Shown in pieces: positions 21,653 to 31,437 of a stretch of DNA of 64,000 nt. Position 1 is the stretch's first letter; each line of letters starts with the position of its first letter. The DNA is from Bacteroidales bacterium UBA6117 (lineage in GTDB: Bacteria; Bacteroidota; Bacteroidia; Bacteroidales; VadinHA17), in contig DIWB01000027.1 of NCBI GenBank assembly GCA_002428385.1, positions 1 through 64,000 of the forward strand, written 5' to 3'. The notes under the pieces were generated by a model that saw only the letters and a program-made list of their open reading frames with translations, searched no databases and was not told the origin of the DNA. Both the position numbers and the translations under genes were made by a program.

Positions 21653-23167
21653 ATGCAATTAAAACGCCGTGACTTTATCAAGATCAGCGGGATCACTACG
21701 GCAGGTTCTCTTGTCATACCGCCTTTTTTAAATTCGTGCAAGGCGGTAAAGCTTTCAGCGGATGCTGAAAGCTATCTCAGTCATTTTGAGGTGACCAGGG
21801 CAACACTGCAAAAAGTAATTTCCGCGGCAATGGAAAAAGGAGCAGACTATGCTGACCTCTTTTTTGAACATACGCTAAGCAATACCTGCGCACTTGAAGA
21901 CAACAAGGTAAACAGCGCCTATTCAAACATATCTTCGGGTGTCGGCATCAGGGTGCTTAAAGGCGACCAGACAGGTTATGCATATTCGGAAGACCTCACT
22001 GAAGAAGCCATGCTTAAAGCGGCAAGAACCGCATCAAACATTGCCGAAAGTCCCGGTAAATTTTCGGTTGCCAATATCACAGAATACGTCAAGCCGAACT
22101 ATTATGCAATCAGGGGTTCATGGGAGGACACTTCAATAAAAGACAAGATCCCCTACATGCAGAGAATGAATGACAACATCTTTGCTGCTGACAACCGGGT
22201 AACAATGGTAAATGTCTATCTCAACGACAACAGCTCCTACATCCTTTTCCATAATTCTGACGGACTGCTGGCATGGGACTACAGACCGATAATCGTGATC
22301 GCAGGGGTCTGCATAATGGAAGATAAAGGGAGCACCGAGAATTTCTACGTAACCCGTTCTTACAGGATGGGTCCGGACTTCCTTACCAATGAGCTGATTG
22401 ATGAACTATCAACCGAAGTAGTCGACAGAACATCCAGACTTTTCAGCGCGGTCAGGCCGGAGCCTGGCGAAATGGAGATCGTGATGGGAGCAGGTCAGTC
22501 GGGCATACTTCTTCATGAGGCCATGGGACATGCCTTCGAGGCCGATTTCAACCGGAAGAACCTTTCTATCTTCTGTGATAAGATGGGACAAAAGATTGCA
22601 GAAGATTTTGTTACTATCATCGATGACGGCACTATTCCGATGAACCGGGGCAGCCTGAATTTTGATGATGAGGGTAATCCCACAGAGAAGACTTTCCTGG
22701 TCAGCAATGGTAAGCTGACAAGCTATCTTCACGACAGGATCAGCTCTGATTTCTATAAAGTGCCTTCAACGGGCAATGGAAGGAGGCAAAGTTTCCGGCA
22801 TATCCCGATGCCCAGAATGAGAAGCACATACATGGAGAACGGACCTCATAAGAAAGATGAGATAATTGCCAGTGTGAAAAAAGGAATATATGTCGATTAT
22901 TTCAGCAATGGTGAAGTGAACATCGGTCAGGGTGATTTCACTTTCTTTGTGAAATTCGGTTATCTGATCGAGAACGGCAAACTGACAAAGCCGGTCAAGG
23001 ATATTAATATAATTGGTAACGGTCCTCAGGCGCTTGCTGATATTGTTATGGTTGCCGATGACAAAGCCATTGACAACGGAGGAGGTATGTGCGGGAAGAA
23101 CGGTCAGTCGGTTCCGGTAACAATGGGTATGCCTACTGTGAAGATCAGGAAGCTGACTGTGGGTTAG
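21653..23167 (+). CDS. tldD: TldD-type metallopeptidase with Tat lipoprotein leader
   Basis: The 504-residue protein has the TldD zinc motif H288-E-A-M-G-H293 (HExxxH) inside the TldD/PmbA fold. The fold proper starts near residue 48. Unlike the cytosolic Escherichia coli protein it begins with a twin-arginine leader (KRRDFIK, R5-R6), a hydrophobic stretch and a lipobox FLNSC with C29, so it should be folded in the cytosol, exported by Tat and lipid-anchored. TldD works as a heterodimer with TldE, which is encoded 29 bp downstream; the pair degrades or matures peptides, for example microcin precursors. A TatA gene lies at 37958-38149. The different leaders of the two subunits are unexpected. 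Confidence 0.92.
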   Translation: MQLKRRDFIKISGITTAGSLVIPPFLNSCKAVKLSADAESYLSHFEVTRATLQKVISAAMEKGADYADLFFEHTLSNTCALEDNKVNSAYSNISSGVGIRVLKGDQTGYAYSEDLTEEAMLKAARTASNIAESPGKFSVANITEYVKPNYYAIRGSWEDTSIKDKIPYMQRMNDNIFAADNRVTMVNVYLNDNSSYILFHNSDGLLAWDYRPIIVIAGVCIMEDKGSTENFYVTRSYRMGPDFLTNELIDELSTEVVDRTSRLFSAVRPEPGEMEIVMGAGQSGILLHEAMGHAFEADFNRKNLSIFCDKMGQKIAEDFVTIIDDGTIPMNRGSLNFDDEGNPTEKTFLVSNGKLTSYLHDRISSDFYKVPSTGNGRRQSFRHIPMPRMRSTYMENGPHKKDEIIASVKKGIYVDYFSNGEVNIGQGDFTFFVKFGYLIENGKLTKPVKDINIIGNGPQALADIVMVADDKAIDNGGGMCGKNGQSVPVTMGMPTVKIRKLTVG

Positions 23168-23196
23168 AATAATCTCATTTAACAGAAAAAAATATC

Positions 23197-24516
23197 ATGA
23201 TGAATACAAATGAAAAATATGCTCTGGCCGATACCGTCATTGAACATGCATTGAAAAGCGGAGCTGAACAGGTGTCAGTTTCGGTTTTTGACAACCGGAG
23301 CACTGAAATTGAGATCAGGGACCAAAAAATTGACAGCCTGAAGGAATCCAACAGGGCTAACCTTTCCATCGACATTTACGTTGATAAGAAATACTCATCT
23401 CATTCAACCAACAGGATGAACAGGGAAGAACTGTTCAGGTTTGTTGAGGAAGCGATTGCATCTACGCGCTTTCTTGCGGCTGACGAATTCAGATCCCTTC
23501 CCGGGCCTGAACTTTACTACAGGGAAGGCGGTCCATCCCTTGGCATCTTTGACAGGAGCATCGATTCGGTTGATGCAAAGACAAAGATCGATCTTGCAAA
23601 GAAAGTGATGGATGAAGTATACGGAAAGGATGAAAGGATCCTGTCGGTCAGCTCTTACTATTATGACAGTCTATCAAGCGGAATAATGGTAACAAGCAAT
23701 GGTTTCAGAGGCAGCTCGGAAAAGACCGGAGTGCAGCTCGGAGCGGAGGTCTCGGTGAAAAGTAACACCGGCCGTCCTAATGCCTACTGGTTTGAAAGCC
23801 AGTTGTTCTTCGACAAGCTCAGGAAAGAGGGAATTGGTACAAAGGCCCTCGACAGGGCTCTTAAGAAATCAGATCCTGAAAAGGTTAATTCAGGACTATA
23901 TAGCGTAATCGTTGAAAACAGGGTTGCAGCCAACCTGCTCTCTCCCTTGTATGAATCACTTCTGGGATCGAGTCTTTACCAGAAACAATCGTTCCTCATT
24001 GGTAAACAGGGCAAACCGGTGGCATCCGGAGTACTTACAGCCATTGATGACCCGCATATCCCTTCGGGACAGGGGTCCAGACTTTTCGATGATGAAGGTC
24101 TTAACGCAGTAAGGCGTCCCATTATAGAAAAAGGGGTGCTGAAAGATTATTACATTGACACATACTACGGGAAGAAACTGGGGATGAAACCCACTTCGGG
24201 AAGCAGTTCCAATGTGGTTTTCGAAACGGGAACCAGGAATCTCGATGAACTCCTTGCATCGATGAAAAAGGGAGTGCTGATAACCGGTTTCATCGGGGGC
24301 AACTGCAATGGCTCGACAGGTGACTTCTCCTATGGTATCGAGGGATTCTACATTGAAGACGGTAAGATTGTACATCCCGTCAACGAAATGAACATTGCCG
24401 GCAACATGAACACTTTCTGGTTCAACCTTAAGGAGTTGGGTAATGATGTCAGGGAAGATGATTCAATCAGGATCCCTTCGTTGCTCTTTGAAGGGGTCCA
24501 GTTAAGCGGGATCTGA
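23197..24516 (+). CDS. tldE: TldE/PmbA-type partner of TldD
   Basis: The 439-residue protein is the non-catalytic TldD/PmbA family member: it has the three-part fold but no HExxxH motif. Signature stretches include 'GVLKDYYIDTYYGKKLG' near 312-328, 'SGSSSNVVFETG' and 'GFIGGNCNGSTGDFSYGIEGFYIEDGKIVHPVNEMNIAGN' towards the end. In characterised systems TldE binds TldD and shapes its active site. There is no signal peptide or Tat motif, although the upstream partner has one. The gene is 29 bp after tldD and clearly cotranscribed. It may be carried across the membrane with TldD, or TldD may act without it. Confidence 0.9.
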   Translation: MMNTNEKYALADTVIEHALKSGAEQVSVSVFDNRSTEIEIRDQKIDSLKESNRANLSIDIYVDKKYSSHSTNRMNREELFRFVEEAIASTRFLAADEFRSLPGPELYYREGGPSLGIFDRSIDSVDAKTKIDLAKKVMDEVYGKDERILSVSSYYYDSLSSGIMVTSNGFRGSSEKTGVQLGAEVSVKSNTGRPNAYWFESQLFFDKLRKEGIGTKALDRALKKSDPEKVNSGLYSVIVENRVAANLLSPLYESLLGSSLYQKQSFLIGKQGKPVASGVLTAIDDPHIPSGQGSRLFDDEGLNAVRRPIIEKGVLKDYYIDTYYGKKLGMKPTSGSSSNVVFETGTRNLDELLASMKKGVLITGFIGGNCNGSTGDFSYGIEGFYIEDGKIVHPVNEMNIAGNMNTFWFNLKELGNDVREDDSIRIPSLLFEGVQLSGI

Positions 24517-24563
24517 CAGGATAAGCGGCAACCAGTATTAGTTTCATAGCATTGGTAATCTGA

Positions 24564-24830
24564 TCAGGCAAAGAGCAGGATCAGGAGCTGTGCCATGAAT
24601 ATTCTCAGGAACATCACCAGGGGATAGACTGTGGCATATGCCACTGATGGAGTTTCTGATTGGGCAATTCCATTTGCGAAGGCAAGGGCGGGAGGATCGG
24701 TCATGCTTCCCGAGAGAAGGCCGCAGATCTCGAAATAATTGCGCTTCAGTGATATCCGTGCAACAAATCCGGTAAGAAGCAGCGGCAAGAGGGTTATCAG
24801 AGCGCCAAACCCCATCCATAAAACTATTTC
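24564..24830 (-). pseudogene. C-terminal fragment of a YidE/AspT-type transporter
   Basis: The frame encodes '[19 protein letters not shown]' and continues through '[19 protein letters not shown]'-type sequence to '[12 protein letters not shown]' and a natural stop. These motifs are the last ninety or so residues of the YidE/YbjL/AspT exchanger family, whose members exceed 500 residues. The frame begins inside the final codons of the PQQ-type propeller gene on the same strand, so the transporter's 5' part has been deleted and replaced. An internal ATG at 24815 exists, but an 83-residue product would be a non-functional tail. Confidence 0.8.
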
Positions 24831-26113
24831 TCTATCCTGTAAAGGAACTTTTCAGTCCTGACAACAACTGATTTCCCCAGAAAGGCCGGTGTACCCCAGA
24901 TTCCCGAATCCATCTGAATGCGCGATACAATATCAGGTTTACGGCCCGTGCGTATGGCAGTCACTTCTCCCTTAACCGAAAAGAACCAGACAAGGTCCTC
25001 TGCAATGACCGGTGAGGCATTATGATCGGACCTGAGTCTTTCCGACCATATTTCCTTTCCTGTCTCAGCATCAATGCACATAAGGTAATTCCTCGTATTG
25101 ACCGTATAGATCAGGCCGTCCTTTACCACGGGGCTTAGCATTTGAGTATGCGCCTGGTCATCACGCTTTTTCCAGAGTATGTTGGTTGAAGTGATATCGC
25201 CTTTCCCGTCGGGATTTACAGCAAACATTTCAGTATAGGTGCCGCCGTCAGGACTGTTTTCGGAACCCGCGTAAAAAAAGACCTTCCCGTTCCACGCCAC
25301 AGGCATCGGAACAGTCGACTCGGCCCCTCCCACCACTCTCCAGACCTCTTTCCCCGTAAGCGGCTCATAAGCGCAGCACACCGCCGATCCGTTTGATATA
25401 AGGAGATCCTTTCCCTTAACATTCATGATCAAAGGAGTTACATAAGCCTTTTTTCCTATATTGGCAAGCGCCTTATAGGGTTCCTCAGGCCTGTCTGTAC
25501 GCCACACCTGTTTTCCTGTGGCCTTGTCAAGCGCCACAATAAACCTTACATCAGTGCCCTCGTAGTGCAGGATAAGCAGATTCCCGTAGATCACAGGCGA
25601 TGAGCCCGGTCCCTGTACATGATTGCATTTCAGGTCGGTCCGCTTCCACGCCACCGAGCCGTCGCCTGTTCTGAGGCAGGCTGTGCCAAGGCTTCCGAAA
25701 TGAACATATACGAATCCGTTTTCTATGCATGGGGTTGGACTGGCATATGTATTGATCCCGTGCTTGCTTATGCGGTCATCAACATCAAACACCTTTACGT
25801 CATGAATTACTTTTCCTGTCCTGAAATCGACGCAAACCGCGTAGAGTTCAGTGCCGTCGGAAGTGGCAGTGGTAACCCACACCTGGTTTCCATAGACAAC
25901 CGGTGAAGAATGTCCGTTTCCATGTAAGGCGGTCTTCCATTTGGTATTGCTTTCATTCCATTCAAGCGGAATATTGACGGCCGATGAAATACCATTCAGG
26001 TTGTTACCCCTGAAATGAGTCCAGCTGAGGTTTTGCGAGCAGGCAATTCCAGGTGTCAGCGAGGTGAGCATAAGAACCACCGTCAGTTTGTGAATTAATC
26101 TATCGTTCATCAT
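24824..26113 (-). CDS. Exported PQQ-like beta-propeller protein
   Basis: The 429-residue protein has a signal peptide (hydrophobic segment 9-24, cleavage near CSQ, 27) and repeated blades with the PQQ-propeller pattern: '[12 protein letters not shown]', '[16 protein letters not shown]', '[15 protein letters not shown]', '[15 protein letters not shown]', '[15 protein letters not shown]'. No cofactor-binding or dehydrogenase domain is visible. Such proteins in Bacteroidetes resemble BamB-like or polyvinyl-alcohol-dehydrogenase-like propellers and often accompany polysaccharide or sulfatase genes; the ligand is unknown. C25 could be a lipidation site but the preceding residues (PGIA) are only a moderate lipobox. 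The 3' end is fused against a relic of a transporter gene. Confidence 0.8.
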   Translation of the reverse strand: MMNDRLIHKLTVVLMLTSLTPGIACSQNLSWTHFRGNNLNGISSAVNIPLEWNESNTKWKTALHGNGHSSPVVYGNQVWVTTATSDGTELYAVCVDFRTGKVIHDVKVFDVDDRISKHGINTYASPTPCIENGFVYVHFGSLGTACLRTGDGSVAWKRTDLKCNHVQGPGSSPVIYGNLLILHYEGTDVRFIVALDKATGKQVWRTDRPEEPYKALANIGKKAYVTPLIMNVKGKDLLISNGSAVCCAYEPLTGKEVWRVVGGAESTVPMPVAWNGKVFFYAGSENSPDGGTYTEMFAVNPDGKGDITSTNILWKKRDDQAHTQMLSPVVKDGLIYTVNTRNYLMCIDAETGKEIWSERLRSDHNASPVIAEDLVWFFSVKGEVTAIRTGRKPDIVSRIQMDSGIWGTPAFLGKSVVVRTEKFLYRIEK

Positions 26114-26179
26114 AATAGAATTTTGATTTTAACGGTATGATGGAACCCACATGATTGAAAATTATATGTATTTGTTTAT

Positions 26180-28435
26180 TTAATTCATGTGGGTTTCATA
26201 TTTTCTTTTCTTTAGAATTTTTCTCAGTATACTGTTAACCCTTCGCTGAACCCTGCGCTCGGGGGTGTCGTATTCCTTTTCATCCTTTTCAAAGATATCA
26301 ATTATGATGTCAAAAAAACTATCTTCTCTGAAATCAGGGCAATCGAGGGCGCCGGCAAGTTCAGGAGGAAGCCCGGGAAAAGGTTTGATAAGGCTTTGGC
26401 TCAGAGTCCGGTTCTGCTTCATTTTCTTCAGGGTGAGAGCCACGAGCGGCAGGGCCAGGGCGCTTCCGGATCCATTCGATCCGCTGTTGAAGTGAATAGA
26501 TCTTGTTGATGCCCCGGCCCTCGAAACAATAACCAGTCCGGGATTAAAAGCTGCAAACCAGGCATCCGAATAATCCTGGGATGTCCCGGTTTTGCCGGCA
26601 AGCGGGAAATCAACACCATAAACGCCGTTCATCGAGACGCCAGTTCCCTCCCTGACAGCCTTCTGCAGCATGGCTGACATAAGATTGCTGGTCCTGTCGG
26701 TCATAATCCTGATTTTTTCTTCGGTTGTCACCCTTGAATAGATGAGCTTCCCGGATGAAGTCGAGATCGAGCTGATGCACCATGGCCCAATCCTGTATCC
26801 TCCGTTTACAAAAGATGAATAGGCAACGGCAACCTCCCTGATGTTTGCCTCAGCAGTTCCAAGTGCAAGCGAAGGGGTGTTGTCGAGCTCGAATGAAAAG
26901 CGCATCTTTCGCCACATCGCATTGACCTTTTCAAATCCCAGCTCCAGGTAGAGGCTGAAAGTGGGAACGTTCATTGAATGGACCAGAGCGCCTGACAGGG
27001 AGTATTTTCCGCCGTATGAATGGTCAAAATTTTCGGGGCTCCAGTCATCGAAGCCCGAAAGGGTTATTGAATCATTGTCGAGGTAGCGGCATGGCTCGAA
27101 TCCATCTTCCAGGGCCGCGGCATAAAGAACCGGCTTGAACACTGATGCCAGCTGACGCCTTGCAAGGATCTGGTCGTAGGGCTGAGTCTTGAAATCGAGC
27201 CCCCCAACCCAGGCTTTAATGCCTCCCGACTGCGGGTCCATTGCCATAAGTCCGGCATGCAGGAGAAGAAGCGATCGCTTCAGACTGTCCGACACTGAAA
27301 GCGAATCGGTATAGGCGCTGTCCCAGTCAAAGATCTCCTGAACCCTCATCTCAGATGCCCTGTCTTCCAGGCCCAGCCTCTTGAGTTCACTTGCAGCAAC
27401 CTGCTCGAGTGCCCGGCGGCCCGACGAAGTCCTGTATTGTGAGTTCAGCCTCTTTTGCATAACCTGCAGGTGCTCTCTGAATGAGCGTACTGCATAATCC
27501 TGAAGGGAATAATTCAGTGTTGTTGCTATTACAAGGCCATCTCTTTCCAGATCCCATTCGCTGCCATCGGGAGAGTTGTAGCCCCTCAGGACTTCTTCGG
27601 CCTCTTTTCGCACCTGAACCAGGAAATAATCGGCAATACCTTCCGACCGTGTTTTACGGCTGTAATCTATAACCATCGGCAGCAGTGAAAGAGAATCTGC
27701 AGTTTTTGAGTCAAGAAACTTGTATTTCTTCATCTGACCCAGTACCACATTCCTTCTTGTCTTTGCATTTTCAGGATTACGGCGGGGATTATAGTAAGTA
27801 TTGGCCTTAAGCATGCCAACCAGCACTGCCGATTCTTCAACGGCGAGGTCGACTGTTGATTTATTAAAGAATCTTACCGAGGCTGCTTCGATTCCGAAGA
27901 CGTTTTCCCCAAAGGCAACTGTATTCAGATACAGTGTAAGAATATCATTCTTGCTGTATACCTTTTCTATTCGGCGGGCCATTATAAGCTCGCTGATCTT
28001 ATTGGTGACCATGGGCATAAATCCCCTGGTTGCGCGGCCAAACATATTTTTAGCCAGTTGCTGTGTTATAGTGCTCCCTCCTCCGGAACCGCGGTCGTTC
28101 ATCAGGATCGACTTAAAGAGCACCCTCAGAAAGCTTCTTGCATCGGTCCCATGATGATCGTAGAATCTGACATCTTCTGTTGCAATCAGAGCGTCAACAA
28201 GGTGACCCGGCAGCTGATCAAATGTGATGTTTGTACGGTTTTCATAGAAATATTTCCCGAGAAGCTGACCGTCTTCAGAAATAACGACGGAGGCATTGGC
28301 ATTTTTGAAGTTAAGAAGTTCGTGTTTGCTTTTAATACGGTCCGACATTCCGGCACAGGCAACGGCAACCACTGCCAAAGTAAGCAGAAAGGCAGCCAGG
28401 ATGATTCTGGATGTGGTTTTCCTGATTTTAAGCAT
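26180..28435 (-). CDS. Bifunctional penicillin-binding protein 1A-type
   Basis: The 751-residue class A PBP has one N-terminal membrane helix (11-29). Its GT51 glycosyltransferase domain (about 55-230) has the catalytic E87 in IATEDVRFYDHHG and the motif GGSTITQQLAKN (119-130). The transpeptidase domain follows, with S431-V-F-K434, S487-M-N489 and AGKTGTSQ near 615. It polymerises and crosslinks peptidoglycan in the periplasm. All catalytic motifs are intact. The C-terminal tail is short and highly charged. It is the first gene of a leftward run with the PQQ-type propeller; the 54-bp gap to the TonB receptor upstream leaves room for its own promoter. Confidence 0.92.
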   Translation of the reverse strand: MLKIRKTTSRIILAAFLLTLAVVAVACAGMSDRIKSKHELLNFKNANASVVISEDGQLLGKYFYENRTNITFDQLPGHLVDALIATEDVRFYDHHGTDARSFLRVLFKSILMNDRGSGGGSTITQQLAKNMFGRATRGFMPMVTNKISELIMARRIEKVYSKNDILTLYLNTVAFGENVFGIEAASVRFFNKSTVDLAVEESAVLVGMLKANTYYNPRRNPENAKTRRNVVLGQMKKYKFLDSKTADSLSLLPMVIDYSRKTRSEGIADYFLVQVRKEAEEVLRGYNSPDGSEWDLERDGLVIATTLNYSLQDYAVRSFREHLQVMQKRLNSQYRTSSGRRALEQVAASELKRLGLEDRASEMRVQEIFDWDSAYTDSLSVSDSLKRSLLLLHAGLMAMDPQSGGIKAWVGGLDFKTQPYDQILARRQLASVFKPVLYAAALEDGFEPCRYLDNDSITLSGFDDWSPENFDHSYGGKYSLSGALVHSMNVPTFSLYLELGFEKVNAMWRKMRFSFELDNTPSLALGTAEANIREVAVAYSSFVNGGYRIGPWCISSISTSSGKLIYSRVTTEEKIRIMTDRTSNLMSAMLQKAVREGTGVSMNGVYGVDFPLAGKTGTSQDYSDAWFAAFNPGLVIVSRAGASTRSIHFNSGSNGSGSALALPLVALTLKKMKQNRTLSQSLIKPFPGLPPELAGALDCPDFREDSFFDIIIDIFEKDEKEYDTPERRVQRRVNSILRKILKKRKYETHMN

Positions 28436-28488
28436 AAATGAACCTATTCTTTTATCATCAGCAATGGGTTTTTTCTCCTTAGAAGTAA

Positions 28489-30555
28489 TTATAATCGTTT
28501 CCCTGACTGCACTTGTCTAAAATTTACCTGAACGGTCAGAAAGATGGAACGACCGTAACCGTTTATCCCTGATCCATGATACCGGTAATCCTTGTTCAGG
28601 ATATTCCGGAAGCTTAAATCGGCTGTCAGGAAGTTCCAGGTATAACCACCGTTCAGATTGAATATGTTCCATCCGGGAGTTCCTCCATCGGGGATCCGGT
28701 TGTCATCGATATCACCCTGGGCCAGGCGCTCCTGCCGGGCTGCAGCAATCCACTCGGCCCCTGTGTGCCAGTTGTCAGGCCTGTATTCTGCCGCCACTCT
28801 TCCGAACAGAGGCGGGATGCGGCGCACCGGCTCATCCTTTGTGATATTCTGACCGTAAGTCCAGGTAAGGTTGCCCGAAAAATTCAGCCATGATTTGGGT
28901 GAATAGTCCCAGGCTGTTTCAAATCCCTGAATATAAGCCCTTTCACTGTTTTCCTTTGTATAAAGAGGATATCCCTCAGTTTCCTGTCCTTCAACCCTTA
29001 TCCTGGTGATAAGGTTATAAAGCTCATTGCGATAAAGGTAGATCTCTCCCCTCAGTCCGTTTTTGCTGTACTTATAGCCGACCTGATACTGGAAGGAACT
29101 CTCGGGTTTAAGATCAAAGTTTGGCGTCTCATACCTGAAATCGACGATGCCAAGTGTTCCGAGATCATCTATATTAGGAGCCCTGAAGCCTGTATTAAGC
29201 GAGATGAACAGGCTGGATCCGGAATTCAGTTTTCTCATAAAAGCAAGGTTCCCCACAAGCGCTGAAGGAGTAAGCTTTGTCATGCCATGCTCCTGGTCAT
29301 CAACATTTATTACATAAGAATTGAACCTGGCTCCGGCAGTAACGTTCCAGCGCGGCAGGTCGAAGGAGTGTACGGTAAAGAGAGCAAGACTGTTCATTGT
29401 CGAACCGTCGGGATACAGTCCTCTTTTTTCCGCGGCCGATGAGGTCGCCAGATCGGTATCGGTACGTGTGCTGTTAACCTGGTCGCTGTAAAACTCAACG
29501 CCGATATTGCCCGACCAGAGATCGTCATTTGAAACAAGAGCTTCGGCGGATAATCCGAAAGTCCTTACTTTGTCGTGTTCATGCCTGAGGATATCGGAAC
29601 TGTTTTTCCGGCTCGACCTTCCCTCCCTGGTTTGCTGGTATGAAGCAGTTATTATCCCCGATTTCAGCATGCCTGCATCAATGTCGGTGTTGAACCTTGC
29701 GTAAGCCAGCCTTCTTGTCTGGGGGTCTGTTTCGTTTATCGCGTAGTTCTCAAGCACCACCTTGTGATAAACCGGGATATTTGTCTGGCTGACATTCTGA
29801 TAAAGCATCGTCAGGGAAGTTTTGAGTGACAACAGGACACTGGCTTTGAAATCATGATCCGCCTCGTCATAGCCCGATGGAGTCTGCCTGCCCGTTGTGT
29901 CACCTCCGACTATATCTCCGAATTTCCGGAGAGAGACTCCGGCCCTGGCCGCAACCACTCTGTTGCTGAATGAAATGTTTGAATGGAGAGTCTGTTCCAT
30001 TCCATGGGTTGAAATTCTTCCGAGCACTGTTCCTCCCCAGTCAGCTTCTTCTGTGAAGCCAGTTCCGTGACTGAGGGCCTGTACAGTTCCGCCGACAGCA
30101 TCTGAACCATACTGAACGGATCCGCTTCCGCGAAGGACCTCTATTCTGCCTGCACTGAAAGGATCAATGGTATTGAAATACTGGTTCGGGCCGTATCTCA
30201 TTGTCGAATTACTGATCCTTATCCCGTCATAAAGTAGGAGAGTCTGGTTTCCGGTCAGGCCGCGGATAAAAGGTGACCCGCCGCCATGGTTTGTCTTCTG
30301 GACAAAAACGCCGGGAGTAAGTGCAAGGGCCTCAGGCGATGTTCTGAGCTGATACTCCCCTATTGACTTATTGTCGATAGCCCTTACAGCTTCGGGTGTG
30401 TTCAGTGCAACTGAGTTGAATCTCCGGGCGGTAACCACCACCTCATTGATGGCATGGGGCTTGAGGGAATCCTGAAGTGAACTTTTTGGTTGGTTCTGAG
30501 CTGATACAATTCCGGGTATAATAAGAAATATCAGCAGAATCAAAGTTCTGAACAT
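28489..30555 (-). CDS. TonB-dependent outer-membrane receptor
   Basis: The 688-residue protein has a signal peptide (cleavage after VSAQ, about 20), a TonB-box-like 'INEVVVTARR' (37-46), a plug domain (about 55-160) with 'PFIRGLTGNQTLLLYDGIR', 'IEVLRGSGSVQYGSDAVGG', and a 22-strand beta-barrel ending in an aromatic-rich last strand near 'GRSIFLTVQVNF'. It lacks the N-terminal carboxypeptidase-like domain of SusC proteins and no SusD gene is next to it, so it is more likely a siderophore, heme, cobalamin or metal receptor than a glycan importer. The transported ligand cannot be told from the sequence alone. Confidence 0.9.
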   Translation of the reverse strand: MFRTLILLIFLIIPGIVSAQNQPKSSLQDSLKPHAINEVVVTARRFNSVALNTPEAVRAIDNKSIGEYQLRTSPEALALTPGVFVQKTNHGGGSPFIRGLTGNQTLLLYDGIRISNSTMRYGPNQYFNTIDPFSAGRIEVLRGSGSVQYGSDAVGGTVQALSHGTGFTEEADWGGTVLGRISTHGMEQTLHSNISFSNRVVAARAGVSLRKFGDIVGGDTTGRQTPSGYDEADHDFKASVLLSLKTSLTMLYQNVSQTNIPVYHKVVLENYAINETDPQTRRLAYARFNTDIDAGMLKSGIITASYQQTREGRSSRKNSSDILRHEHDKVRTFGLSAEALVSNDDLWSGNIGVEFYSDQVNSTRTDTDLATSSAAEKRGLYPDGSTMNSLALFTVHSFDLPRWNVTAGARFNSYVINVDDQEHGMTKLTPSALVGNLAFMRKLNSGSSLFISLNTGFRAPNIDDLGTLGIVDFRYETPNFDLKPESSFQYQVGYKYSKNGLRGEIYLYRNELYNLITRIRVEGQETEGYPLYTKENSERAYIQGFETAWDYSPKSWLNFSGNLTWTYGQNITKDEPVRRIPPLFGRVAAEYRPDNWHTGAEWIAAARQERLAQGDIDDNRIPDGGTPGWNIFNLNGGYTWNFLTADLSFRNILNKDYRYHGSGINGYGRSIFLTVQVNFRQVQSGKRL

Positions 30556-30777
30556 ATTTATCTGGTTTTAGGTTTTCCAAATAAACAGATTTTTTTTGAT
30601 TTAAGTGATGCATTAAAAACATAAACGGCACCCTGTTCAGGTACCGTCATGTGATAATTATGCTATCTCTCTCAGAAACGGTAGCCCGCTGAAATGTTTT
30701 GATTTATCCTTAACACATTGACCTTCAGTCATGAGTCATCACATATAGAATAATGAAGATATTTATTTGAAATTAAA

Positions 30778-31191
30778 ATAAACATATACCATATCCTGAA
30801 CAAATACGGGGATCCGTCGGTCCTTGATAACTTGCAGGACCTGATCGCATCCAAGACAAATGATTCCACTGCCGATGCAAACCTTGGCGGACTTCTTGGA
30901 GTAAACGGAGGCACTCAGGCAGCTCAGGCCCTTGGAAAATCACTCAACATTGATGCATCGAAGATCATGAAAATGATTCCCGCACTTGCACCAATTATTC
31001 TTGGCGCTCTTTCGAAGAAGAAAACCACTGCAAGCGGAGGTATCGGCGGAATCGGTTCACTACTTGATGCAGACGGAGACGGAAGCATTATTGATGATGT
31101 CGCCGGCTACATCCTGAAAGGCGGCGGAGGACAGCAGGCAAAGGGCAAAGGCATCCTGGGATCCATCCTCGGAGGCATGTTCAGAAGATAA
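30778..31191 (+). CDS. DUF937-family protein lacking an ATG start
   Basis: The 137-residue reading starts at ATA 30778 (ATA AAC ATA TAC) because the codons that follow, 'NIYHILNKYGDPSVLDNLQDLI', already look like the usual beginning of DUF937 proteins. The first standard start in frame is TTG at 30832, which would remove 18 of these residues, and no in-frame ATG exists upstream before a stop. The rest is glycine-rich: 'NLGGLLGVNGGTQAAQALGKSL', 'MKMIPALAPIILGALSKKK', and a 'GIGSLLDADGDGSIIDDVAGYILKG' segment typical of the family. Function of DUF937 proteins is unknown. A strong terminator follows at 31231. Confidence 0.65.
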   Translation: MNIYHILNKYGDPSVLDNLQDLIASKTNDSTADANLGGLLGVNGGTQAAQALGKSLNIDASKIMKMIPALAPIILGALSKKKTTASGGIGGIGSLLDADGDGSIIDDVAGYILKGGGGQQAKGKGILGSILGGMFRR

Positions 31192-31230
31192 GAATTCAGA
31201 GATATATCCGGTCGTATTACAGTCGGAATT

Positions 31231-31260
31231 AAATCCCCCTTTTTCATGGGGGATTTTTTT
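31231..31260 (+). terminator. Rho-independent terminator after DUF937 gene
   Basis: AAATCCCCC (31231-31239) pairs with GGGGGATTT (31248-31256) and is followed by a T run. It ends 70 bp after the DUF937 stop codon. Confidence 0.85.
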
Positions 31261-31437
31261 GCCCTTACTTTGAAAACATCAGTTATTGCATTCATTTTCT
31301 GCCAATAAATCAGGAAATTTTAAGGCAACAATAATTACAAATTATTGTTAAATATGTTAAATAAGTTTAAATCAAGGGAATGGCATGGCTAATTTTCCTA
31401 ATTTTGTTGCCGCTTAAGTTAATTAGCATTATAAGTG

